Source: Larix sibirica (lineage: Eukaryota; Streptophyta; Pinopsida; Pinales; Pinaceae). From it: 10,539 nucleotides of DNA. The DNA is taken from contig NWUY0300054116.1 of the NCBI GenBank assembly GCA_004151065.3, forward strand, positions 1 through 10,539. Reading direction: 5' to 3'. The translations under genes were made by a program, and so were the position numbers. The notes beneath the pieces are model-generated. The model was not told the DNA's origin, searched no databases, and worked only from the letters and a program-made list of their open reading frames with translations. Position 1 is the stretch's first letter. Each line of letters begins with the position of its first letter. Positions 1 through 7,670 of the stretch are shown here, one piece after another.

Positions 1-11
1 TAAAGAGTATA

Positions 12-726
12 TGTTGGGCAGAGTGCCTATGGTTGCGTGGAAAATCACTCTTACACAACCAGTTGCTTGGATATGCATTCGATAAAGATAGGTATTCTCA
101 TGCATTTGAATTTGAAATGTTTTTATTTGGTGCATGTAATGTTTATGCTTGTATTTACATGCTAGATGCGTGTGGATAAATTGTAATTCTGTTATGCATG
201 TTTATTTACGTTTCTGCACACATTGTATATGCTGATATTCGTATTATGGGTGTGGGGCGAAATTTGAGAGCCTGTATTTAGCGCATATTTAACTAATGTC
301 CCATCCCAATGGTCATATTGGGTGAGGAGGAAGTTACATATATGCAAAATGTTTTCATGTTGTAACTATATTGGTATTTAATTTCATTTCGTGGATGTTA
401 TACATTTCATGTCATGTGGTTATCTATTGTTGAAATGTATCTCAATGTTATTTACTGATCGTTTTTTGTTTACTTTCGCTCCTAACTAGGATAGGTTAGG
501 TTAATTTAGAACTAAATTATAGATTAGGGAATACCGCATTTCATGTCTTAAAATAAAACCCTAAATGGTGGACCAAGCCGCAACCAATAAAATCCCCAAC
601 CAGTGAACGGTAGCCGGGCCAAAATCCAAACAGGTTCCCCACTCCAAACGGTTCAAAGTCAAACTGGGATTTCCTACCGAGGAGAACCCCCTACTGTCAA
701 CGCAAGGATTTTTTTGGGCGTCAACA
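12..726. mobile_element. Possible LTR (solo or one end of an LTR retrotransposon), weakly supported
   Basis: This 715-base stretch has no open frame of note. It begins with TGTTG and ends with CAACA, the short inverted termini typical of plant LTRs. It contains an AATAAA-type signal near 585, and its last 150 bases are richer in G and C than the rest. Just after 726 the sequence becomes a decayed reverse transcriptase, so 726 looks like a boundary. Against the call: I see no matching 5-base target duplication (GTATA before, CCTTC after), no tRNA primer-binding site after 726 and no polypurine tract before 12. The ends are only 5 bases long and could be chance. Bases 1-11 show nothing. Confidence 0.25.
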
Positions 727-768
727 CCTTCATCACAAGCTCAACTAGAACTATAGTGTTGAGAAAAT

Positions 769-1547
769 GATTTAACTAAGGATGGAAAGCTTATTTTGGT
801 CTTGAAAACAATTGTAAAGTAGCAGATTTGTTGTTCTTATAAGAAAAAAAGAATCTTATTCAATATATTTGTTATTCCAATTATCTTATATAGCTGTAAA
901 ATTTGGGGTTGCAACATTTCTAGAGAAACTTGGAGGAAAATGGAGCACATGACAAAGTGGTCTATAGTTTGTAATTTTAAAATTAAGAGCAATACGCCTT
1001 ATCCAATCCTCTTCTTACCGTCCATTGAGAATAAGGCTATGATTAGGTATCTAATGTGCGACATAAGATTATTAACATAAAAGGACACAAGGCTTTATAG
1101 ACTTGCTTTGAATTATGTTAATAGCCACTTGAGGCTTAAGAGAGGGTGGCATAAAGATATTGATTATTGGATAAACTATTGGAGGATAAAATGAGAGGGC
1201 ACCCTTCAAAATATGAATAATATAAAAAAAATATCGCAACTAAGTTTAAAGAGAAATTGTGGTGCAGTGAAGAAATAGAGAATAGTCTGTGTACTATAAA
1301 GAGATTATTGAAGCCAAGTTAGAAGATCAAAATATCTGTCTACTATAGCAAGTTTAAAGAAGAAAATTAGCATTGCAAAATAAGAACAAACTCTCATAAA
1401 CTTCATAATGAATTTGAGCATTGAACAAGATCTAAAACACCACAGGAAGAAAAAATATCAATCTTTGTGATACTAAGAAACCGAAGGATGGAAATACACT
1501 TTATCTTAGAATGTCCTACTTATGTGCATATTTTATCTCAATTTCAT
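769..1547 (+). pseudogene. Decayed C-terminal region of a non-LTR reverse transcriptase (zinc-knuckle end)
   Basis: Read from 769 the frame gives DLTKDGKLILVLK, then LYSCKIWGCNISRETWRK, NFKIKSNTPYPIL and RLKRGWHKDIDYWINYW. This resembles the thumb and C-terminal part of a plant non-LTR reverse transcriptase of a type distinct from the two L1-like LINEs in this window. Stops interrupt it at 820 (TAG), 1078 (TAA) and 1192 (TGA). After about 1230 homology continues in shifting frames: KFKEKLWC, then YYKEIIEAKLEDQ in another frame, KIRTNSH, LCDTKK, and finally ILECPTYVHILSQFH. The last two blocks correspond to a CxxC...H...C zinc-knuckle-like end, although frameshifts split it. The catalytic palm domain is absent. 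The left edge meets the possible LTR end at 726. It is plainly non-functional. The exact clade (CR1, Jockey or RTE-like) cannot be settled by eye. Confidence 0.72.
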
Positions 1548-1573
1548 GTGTGTAACAATTAGGCCTTCATAGC

Positions 1574-1786
1574 CTTGTGGGTTAGCTAGAATGGTTGAAT
1601 GCTTTGAGCTTCATGCAAAGGGTGTTGGGGTTGATCCCTCAAGTTGACTACTATGTTGCATGTTTCACTTGATGTCCTTGTTAGGTTAAACGTCACAATA
1701 AATGCAAACAAGTTTGCATTAGGTACCATTCATAAAATGCAAGGAAGTGCCCTGAAGTCTTCCCATGAAGTTTCCTTGAAAAAAAA
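1574..1786 (+). mobile_element. Possible tRNA-derived SINE in copy A
   Basis: The start of this stretch resembles a tRNA gene with RNA polymerase III internal promoter boxes. A box-A-like TTAGCTAGAATGG lies at 1582-1594. A box-B-like GGGTTGATCCC lies at 1628-1638 and lacks one C relative to GGTTCGANTCC. Between them CTTTG and CAAAG (1602-1606, 1616-1620) could form an anticodon-like stem. The G-rich and C-rich halves of box B can pair as a T-arm. About 150 bases further on, an A8 run (1779-1786) could be the tail. No target duplication is visible, and the region lies inside a larger repeat, so the SINE limits are guesses. It is not a functional tRNA: the loop sizes are wrong and the acceptor stem does not pair. 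Confidence 0.38.
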
Positions 1787-2402
1787 GTATTGATCTCCAT
1801 GACTTGTTAACTCATGAAAACCAAAGAGAGTTAGGAAAGTGTCTCTAATCTTTTCAATCATAGAAGGTTAAAGTAAATCAACGAATTTGCTATCAAATTT
1901 CTTAAGGTCCAATAAACCAAAATCAATCTCAATGGATGATAATTATCATCATCATCAATACTGCTTTTTATATTGATTATGAAAAACAACTTGACAAACT
2001 ATTAACAGTCTTTCACATTCATTTGTTTTATTATAGTTCAAAGTAAATAAAGGAAGCGGCATCAAAAGATGACTCCTAAACAATTTATATAAGTGTAAAT
2101 TGGAATATTTATATTTATTGTTGGTGATACTTAGTATTTGTGTTTTTATATTTATATTGCACACATATATGCATACAAGAACATAATAAGTTCCCACATT
2201 TCATCTTTTCATCTTGGTATAGTGATTTTTTCAAAAAATATAACTTTTCATATTATTGATATTTTTTTGGCACATTACTATTAAATTTGTATATGGTCAT
2301 TATTATTGAGTGCATGATCTAATTTATGTTTGAAAAATTTTAAATCCTTTAATTTCTCTAAGTATTATGGATTTGATAGAACAAATATGCTAATACTTGC
2401 TC

Positions 2403-2626
2403 TTAAATATAATGCTTAAAACAAATTTAAAATATTTGGTTAAATAAAATAAAATGCCGAAACTATAAATCAAATATAAGTGATATAAATATTAAAAGCT
2501 TAGCACTTGCTTTAAGTTGTTGTTAAATATAATGCTTAAAACAAAAGTTAAATTTTTAATATTTTGTCAAATAAAATAAGATGCCGAAACTATAAACAAT
2601 TACAAGTGTTATAAATACTAAAAGCT
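2403..2626. repeat. Degenerate tandem repeat, two units of about 120 bases (copy A)
   Basis: Two successive units each start with TTAAATATAATGCTTAAAAC, at 2403 and 2523. Both continue through AAATAAAATAA, ATGCCGAAACTATAAA and a TATAAATA-TAAAAGCT block. The units differ by several substitutions and a small indel of about 6-7 bases, so the duplication is old. The sequence is non-coding and very AT-rich. The linker ACTTGCTTTAAG before the second unit has a shortened counterpart, ACTTGCTC, before the first. Confidence 0.82.
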
Positions 2627-2814
2627 ATCTCTATCTTGTGTTGATGGCATGAAAGTAGCTATATGAAAAATTATTCATTTATCACTCACGGTTAGTATTT
2701 TTATTAAAAAGAATGGCTATTAAATATAGATTTGTTATTAAATAGTTTTAGTTTTAATTTAAGAATTGTTTTTTAATATATATTTTAATTGAGTAATGCT
2801 GATCTTGTATGTAG

Positions 2815-2867
2815 TTTTTTTTCCTTAGAAAAAATGTAATTTTATTAAGAAAACAAAATTACATTTT
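2815..2867 (-). terminator. LINE 3' end: hairpin, AATAAA signal and oligo-A tail
   Basis: A perfect 13-base inverted repeat, AAAATGTAATTTT at 2831-2843 and its complement at 2855-2867, is separated by 11 bases. On the minus strand AATAAA (complement of 2841-2846) lies about 19 bases before the A8 tail (complement of 2815-2822), a normal distance for a plant polyadenylation signal. The stem could help the LINE reverse transcriptase recognise its own RNA, as 3' stem-loops do in some LINEs. That role is inference. Confidence 0.6.
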
Positions 2868-3173
2868 GCATAATACATGTTTGTCATGTATTTTATATCT
2901 ACAGATCCTCGGGTCTTTCCAAAAATATAAATTCTTTTAAAAATCTATCATCTAAAATTGTTTTGAGAAAGGTTGATGTAACCATGTAGGTTGAAGCAAA
3001 AAGAAATTCAACCGATGGCCGGTAAGATACCACTGATATATGATCGAAAGGACTGTTGTCAATGTAGGAAAATATTGCATGTGATTATATCGTAGACTGT
3101 TCCAATGGAGGGTCCATCCCCTCTATAAATGATCGATGGTAAAAATAAATAAATAAAAGGTCTTGTTCTGAGC

Positions 3174-3954
3174 TTATGTAATCTTCCATTGTCCCAAAGC
3201 TAGATGTATGCCCTCTTTGGAAATTTTATCTCCAAGTGAATACTGATCCCTGTAGACACGACAACATATAGATAATTCAAAACTTTCCACAATGCGGTGC
3301 ACTTCCTTGACCAAAGTGAGTGAAAACATGTTGTGACATTTTTGTGATTTGTTTATCCAATTGATTACATTCATGGAATCACCAAAGAATTGTGTTGATG
3401 TACAACCCTTTTCTTTGGCAAATCATAATAGAAGTTTTAAGGCCATAAGTTCTACACAGTTGTTTGTTCTTGTCCCCAACCCCATTTGGATTTTGAAAAA
3501 AGAGGTTTCTGAAAAATATAAAATAGGCCCACCCCCACACAACTGATTTTGGGAGGCTCCATCAAAAAATTCCATGGAATGTCTTTGTTCACTTGTTCCT
3601 CTTGAATGATTAAAATAACAAGGACATCCTTTTCCTGAGGAAAGTGGGATAGAATATTTAAACATTGTAAGGCGATTAAATATGGGATTGAAGGTTTATC
3701 ACGAAAGATGAACTAGTTCCTGGCAGTCCATATTCCCCAGTTTACAATAAGGGGAAGAGCTTTATTTTTTAAGAAATTTGTATTTGATGCCCAATTTTCC
3801 CAAGCATCTTCCACATTTGTACCTTCCCAAACACAATCAATACCCAGTTTCCGACTACTTTCTTTCCATATTTGGGCAGAAAAGGGACATGTTATAAAAA
3901 GATGGGAAACAAATTCCTCCTGAGATCTACATAAAATAGTTTTGTTTCTCTATT
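3174..3954 (-). pseudogene. LINE ORF2 remnant: zf-RVT region plus RNase H domain
   Basis: This is the C-terminal end of a LINE ORF2 polyprotein. In one frame (about 3574-3954) it encodes NKTILCRSQEEFVSHLFITC, a CxxC...H...C-like zf-RVT region whose first Cys appears replaced, then NWGIWTARN, a TAG stop (3713-3715), FIFRDK and LNILSHFPQEK. A frameshift at the A6/T6 run near 3565-3573 moves to the frame that holds RNase H. That frame gives FFDGASQ (Asp at 3561-3563), NNCVELMALK (Glu at 3450-3452), FGDSMNV (Asp at 3378-3380) and LGDKISKEG (Asp at 3228-3230), so all four catalytic acids are kept. One in-frame TGA (3423-3425) breaks the domain between the Glu and the second Asp. The product ends GQWKIT at 3174. 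It is dead, but younger-looking than the remnant at 769-1547. Confidence 0.85.
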
Positions 3955-3990
3955 CTTTATAGTTTTCTTTAAGAATGTTCAAGTAAATGA

Positions 3991-4660
3991 CTCTAAATTA
4001 ATTATAGTTTTGTCAATTGGGTGTAGTTCAAAGTGGTTGTGAGGAAAAGTTGTTACCCTCTTGATCCAAGTTTAAATCTCAATTTGTGTCATGTATGGTT
4101 TAAGGAACTGATTGTTAATGAGTTATAGATGATCTATTCATGAGATGTTGGCTTGGTCTTGTGCCCTAAAGAATCTAGGGTTTACCTTGGATACCATCCT
4201 TGAAATGAGACAAAGTGCCTAAACGATTTCCCTAAGAAAGGAACACTTCATATATTTTCGTATTCCATAGTAGCTTCCTCCCCCTAACAAGTGAGCCAAC
4301 TGAATGCTTCCTCTTTCCTTGTTTCTTTTGTAACTCTTCTGATGCCTTCACCCACCACATGATGGCCCTCTCTACATGCAGCATGGTTAGCATGAAGTCA
4401 CGTGCCTCAACTTTTTCTTTTTTAATTACACTAGCATCCAATAACCACAGTCTCTAATTGACCTCAAATTGATACTTAAGCCCATAGGTATCAATCATTG
4501 CACTTTTCAAATATTATGAGATTCAAAATAAATAGAATTATATGTTTAAAAATCCTCAGACTTTGAAATCTTAGATTCATTATAAAAGTCAAAAATGTTT
4601 TTTTAATTATTTACTTTATTATATACCTTTCAGTATCCCTACAAATTAGATAATAAAAAC
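3991..4660. other. Unassigned AT-rich DNA
   Basis: I recognise no gene, RNA or element here. A minus-strand open frame at 4232-4441 encodes a Lys/Glu-rich stretch of 69 residues without any family resemblance I know, and I treat it as chance. The left part may hold further decayed LINE sequence, but no motif can be read. The right end meets copy B of the duplication at 4661 in an A-rich stretch. Confidence 0.6.
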
Positions 4661-4979
4661 AAATATCGCAACTAATTTTAAAGAGAAATTGTGGCGCAGT
4701 GAAGCAATAGAGAATAGTCTGTGTACTATAAAGAGATTATTGAAGCCAAGTTAGAAGATCAAAATATCTTTCTACTATAGCAAGTTTAAAGAAGAAAATT
4801 AACATTGCTAAATAAGAACAAACTCTCATGAGCTTCATAATGAAACAGAGCATTGAACAAGATCTAAAACACCACAGGAAGAAAAAATATCAATCTTTGT
4901 GATACTAAGAAACCGAAGGATGGAAATACACTTTATCTTAGAATGTCCTACTTATGTGCATATTTTATCTCAATTTCAT
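4661..4979 (+). pseudogene. Second copy of the decayed reverse transcriptase C-terminus
   Basis: This repeats the last third of the remnant at 769-1547. It reads FKEKLW, then KIRTNSHELHNE, LCDTKK and ILECPTYVHILSQFH across shifting frames with stops. At some sites this copy keeps what I take to be the family residue (HEL instead of HKL), while at others copy A does (WC instead of WR). Both copies have therefore changed since they separated. It is non-functional. Confidence 0.68.
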
Positions 4980-5005
4980 GTGTGTAACAATTAGGCCTTC
5001 ATAGC

Positions 5006-5218
5006 CTTGTGGGTTAGCTAGAATGGTTGAATGCTTTGAGCTTCATGCAAAGGGTGTTGGGGTTGATCCCTCAAGTTGACTACTATGTTGCATGTTTCAC
5101 TTGATGTCCTTGTTAGGTTAAACGTCACAATAAATGCAAACAAGTTTGCATTAGGTACCATTCATAAAATGCAAGGAAGTGCCCTGAAGTCTTCCCATGA
5201 AGTTTCCTTGAAAAAAAA
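5006..5218 (+). mobile_element. Possible tRNA-derived SINE in copy B
   Basis: This is identical by eye to 1574-1786, with box-A-like sequence at 5014-5026, box-B-like sequence at 5060-5070 and the A8 run at 5211-5218. It is present because the whole segment was duplicated, so it is not independent evidence for a SINE. Confidence 0.36.
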
Positions 5219-5834
5219 GTATTGATCTCCATGACTTGTTAACTCATGAAAACCAAAGAGAGTTAGGAAAGTGTCTCTAATCTTTTCAATCATAGAAGGT
5301 TAAAGTAAATCAACGAATTTGCTATCAAATTTCTTAAGGTCCAATAAACCAAAATCAATCTCAATGGATGATAATTATCATCATCATCAATACTGCTTTT
5401 TATATTGATTATGAAAAACAACTTGACAAACTATTAACAGTCTTTCACATTCATTTGTTTTATTATAGTTCAAAGTAAATAAAGGAAGCGGCATCAAAAG
5501 ATGACTCCTAAACAATTTATATAAGTGTAAATTGGAATATTTATATTTATTGTTGGTGATACTTAGTATTTGTGTTTTTATATTTATATTGCACACATAT
5601 ATGCATACAAGAACATAATAAGTTCCCACATTTCATCTTTTCATCTTGGTATAGTGATTTTTTCAAAAAATATAACTTTTCATATTATTGATATTTTTTT
5701 GGCACATTACTATTAAATTTGTATATGGTCATTATTATTGAGTGCATGATCTAATTTATGTTTGAAAAATTTTAAATCCTTTAATTTCTCTAAGTATTAT
5801 GGATTTGATAGAACAAATATGCTAATACTTGCTC

Positions 5835-6058
5835 TTAAATATAATGCTTAAAACAAATTTAAAATATTTGGTTAAATAAAATAAAATGCCGAAACTATAA
5901 ATCAAATATAAGTGATATAAATATTAAAAGCTTAGCACTTGCTTTAAGTTGTTGTTAAATATAATGCTTAAAACAAAAGTTAAATTTTTAATATTTTGTC
6001 AAATAAAATAAGATGCCGAAACTATAAACAATTACAAGTGTTATAAATACTAAAAGCT
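5835..6058. repeat. Degenerate tandem repeat, two units of about 120 bases (copy B)
   Basis: Same two units as at 2403-2626, starting at 5835 and 5955 and identical to copy A by eye. Confidence 0.8.
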
Positions 6059-6246
6059 ATCTCTATCTTGTGTTGATGGCATGAAAGTAGCTATATGAAA
6101 AATTATTCATTTATCACTCACGGTTAGTATTTTTATTAAAAAGAATGGCTATTAAATATAGATTTGTTATTAAATAGTTTTAGTTTTAATTTAATAATTT
6201 TTTTTTAATATATATTTTAATTGAGTAATGCTGATCTTGTATGTAG

Positions 6247-6555
6247 TTTTTTTTCCTTAGAAAAAATGTAATTTTATTAAGAAAACAAAATTACATTTTG
6301 CATAATACATGTTTGTCATGTATTTTATATCTACAGATCCTCGGGTCTTTCCAAAAATATAAATTCTTTTAAAAATCTATCATCTAAAATTGTTTTGAGA
6401 AAGGTTGATGTAACCATGTAGGTTGAAGCAAAAAGAAATTCAACCGATGGCCGGTAAGATACCACTGATATATGATCGAAAGGACTGTTGTCAATGTAGG
6501 AAAATATTGCATGTGATTATATCGTAGACTGTTCCAATGGAGGGTCCATCCCCTC
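6247..6555 (-). mobile_element. 3' tail of the minus-strand LINE, duplicated in copy B
   Basis: This holds only the untranslated 3' end of the minus-strand LINE: T8 at 6247-6254, the 13-base inverted repeat at 6263-6275 and 6287-6299, and about 250 further bases. It shares its insertion junction exactly with 2815, so it arose by duplication of the flanking DNA and not by a second LINE insertion. It is cut by the N at 6556 before any coding sequence is reached. Confidence 0.85.
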
Positions 6556-6556
6556 N
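6556..6556. other. Ambiguous base at a sequence junction (probable assembly gap or join)
   Basis: A single N sits exactly where copy B ends and copy C begins. Left of it the sequence corresponds to position 3123 of copy A. Right of it the sequence corresponds to 1658, which is a jump back of about 1.47 kb within the repeat. This is what a gap or forced join between two repeat copies would look like. Confidence 0.75.
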
Positions 6557-7376
6557 GCATGTTTCACTTGATGTCCTTGTTAGGTTAAACGTCATAATAA
6601 ATGCTAACAACTTTGCATTAGGCACCATTCATGAAATGCAAGGGAGTGCCCTAAAGTCTTCCCATGAAGTTTCTTTGAAAAAAAAAGTATTGATCTCCAT
6701 GACTTGTTAACTCATGAAAACCAAAGAGAGTTAGGAAAATGTCTCTAATCTTTTCAATCATAGAAGGTTAAAGTAAATCAACGAATTTTCTATCAAATTT
6801 CTTAAGGTCCAATAAACCAAAATGGGTCTCAATGGATGATAATCATCATCATCATCGATACTATTTTTTATATTGATTATGAAAAACAACTTGACAAACC
6901 ATTAACAATCTTTCACATTCATTTGTTTTATCATAGTTCAAAGTAAATAAAGGAAGGGGCATCAAAGGATGACTCCTAAACAATCTATATAAGTGTAAAT
7001 TGGAATATTTAGTATTTGTGTTTCTATATTTATATTGCACACATATATGCATACAAGAACATAATAAGTTCCCACATTTCATCTTTTCATTTTGGTATAG
7101 TTATTTTTTCAAGAAATTTAACTTTCCAGATCATTGATATTTTTGGCACATTATTTATATTACTATTAAATTTGCATATGGTCATTATTATTATTGAGTG
7201 CATAATCTAATTTATGTTTGAAATTTTTTAAATCCTTTAAGTTCTCTAAATATTATGGATTTGATAGAACAAATGTGCTAATACTTGCTTTAAGATGCTC
7301 TTAAATATAATGCTTAAAACAAAAAGTTATTTTTAAAATATTTGTTTAAATAAAATAAAATGTCGTAACTATAAAT
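6557..7376. repeat. Copy C, a diverged partial copy of the AT-rich repeat
   Basis: It corresponds to 1658-2470 or so of copy A, with roughly 6 percent substitutions in the first 130 bases and several indels. The indels include loss of about 22 bases after 7010, a gain of about 9 bases in the stretch near 7150, and a 9-base longer form of the linker (CTTTAAGATG) near 7289. It carries the second half of the possible SINE with an A9 run ending at 6686, and a single 120-base unit starting at 7301. The match ends at ACTATAAAT (7376), where the plus-strand LINE begins. No gene is present. A minus-strand frame at 6861-7082 is a shadow shared with the other copies. Confidence 0.9.
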
Positions 7377-7379
7377 GTT

Positions 7380-7670
7380 GATGAGTTGAAGAAATTGGTG
7401 CATTCTATTCAGGATGCTTACTCGAAGTATTTTTATGGTGACTTAAATCAGGATGGATTCGAGGAATTGAAAAAATATGAGAAAAAAAAGGAGGAAATAC
7501 TTCTTAAGGAAGAGATGGAGTGGAGATTAAAAAGTCGAGTAGTATGGATTGCTCATGGAGACAAAAATACAAAGTTCTTCCATGCATTTTCTTCTGCTCG
7601 CAGGAATTTGAATATGATTTGGGAGATCCGTGATGATTCTGGTAGCACTATAATGGGTCAGATTCCTTAA
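7380..7670 (+). pseudogene. LINE ORF2 fragment: linker between endonuclease and reverse transcriptase
   Basis: The frame reads DELKKLVHSIQDAYSKYF, a run of charged helix (KKYEKKKEEILLKEEMEWR) and then the family-typical block SRVVWIAHGDKNTKFFHAF followed by SSARRNLNMIWEIRDDSG. In plant L1-type LINEs the block WxxxGDxNTxFFHxxAxxRR precedes the reverse transcriptase palm, so the missing part upstream should be the endonuclease. The frame ends at TAA 7668-7670. The next frame picks up at about 7667 with LSIEAVRFFGN, so a small indel near 7661-7670 has broken the ORF. The fragment has no start codon of its own that would matter. Confidence 0.88.

Larger units (their letters stand above)
1229..3123. 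repeat. Copy A of a 1.9-kb duplicated segment
   Basis: This segment matches 4661-6555 without a gap at a constant offset of 3432. It starts inside the decayed reverse transcriptase, crosses a possible SINE (1574-1786), a long AT-rich non-coding stretch (1787-2814) and the 3' untranslated end of a minus-strand LINE (2815-3123). Between 1787 and 2402 and between 2627 and 2814 I see only AT-rich DNA with no gene. A minus-strand open frame at 1955-2197 is present but has no recognisable domain. The true right end of the match is unknown, because the second copy is cut off by an N. Copy A itself continues into the LINE without any visible boundary at 3123. Confidence 0.95.
2815..3990 (-). mobile_element. 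5'-truncated L1-type LINE on the minus strand
   Basis: Read on the minus strand, this element runs from a zinc-binding (zf-RVT) region through RNase H to an untranslated 3' end. It closes with an oligo-A tail (T8 at 2815-2822 on the plus strand) preceded by AATAAA (complement of 2841-2846). The reverse transcriptase and endonuclease domains are missing, as expected for 5' truncation during target-primed reverse transcription. The 5' limit is uncertain: recognisable coding fades between about 3950 and 3990. I could not find a convincing target duplication flanking it. The last 309 bases recur at 6247-6555 as part of the segmental duplication. Confidence 0.8.
4661..6555. repeat. Copy B of the 1.9-kb duplicated segment
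   Basis: It matches 1229-3123 base for base at an offset of 3432, with no indel seen. By eye there are 11 substitutions in the first 185 bases, none across the next 1.35 kb, two (6195 and 6200) in a T-rich run, and none in the last 355 bases. The content is the same as copy A: end of the decayed reverse transcriptase, possible SINE, AT-rich DNA with the 120-base repeat, and the 3' tail of the minus-strand LINE. It stops exactly at the ambiguous base 6556. The bases before 4661 do not match those before 1229. Confidence 0.95.

Noticed and set aside
1581-1648. A genuine tRNA gene
   Set aside because: Only box-like elements are present. The acceptor stem does not pair and the T-loop lacks a base, so a tRNA-derived repeat is the better reading.
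1938-1957. ATCATC microsatellite-like run (also at 5370 and 6840)
   Set aside because: Only a few triplets long and simply carried along in all three copies of the repeat.
1955-2197. Minus-strand open frame of 80 codons, repeated at 5387-5629 and partly at 6861-7082
   Set aside because: It is repeated only because the surrounding DNA is repeated. In copy C indels shift the frame and change its first part, and no domain or signal is seen.
2400-2630. Array resembling a CRISPR
   Set aside because: Only two degenerate 120-base units with no short conserved repeats and spacers, in what looks like plant DNA.
3349-3546. Plus-strand open frame of 65 codons
   Set aside because: It lies opposite the RNase H domain of the minus-strand LINE and has no features of its own.
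4232-4441. Minus-strand open frame of 69 codons, Lys/Glu-rich
   Set aside because: No family resemblance, no neighbouring gene signals and no second copy. Its length is expected by chance.
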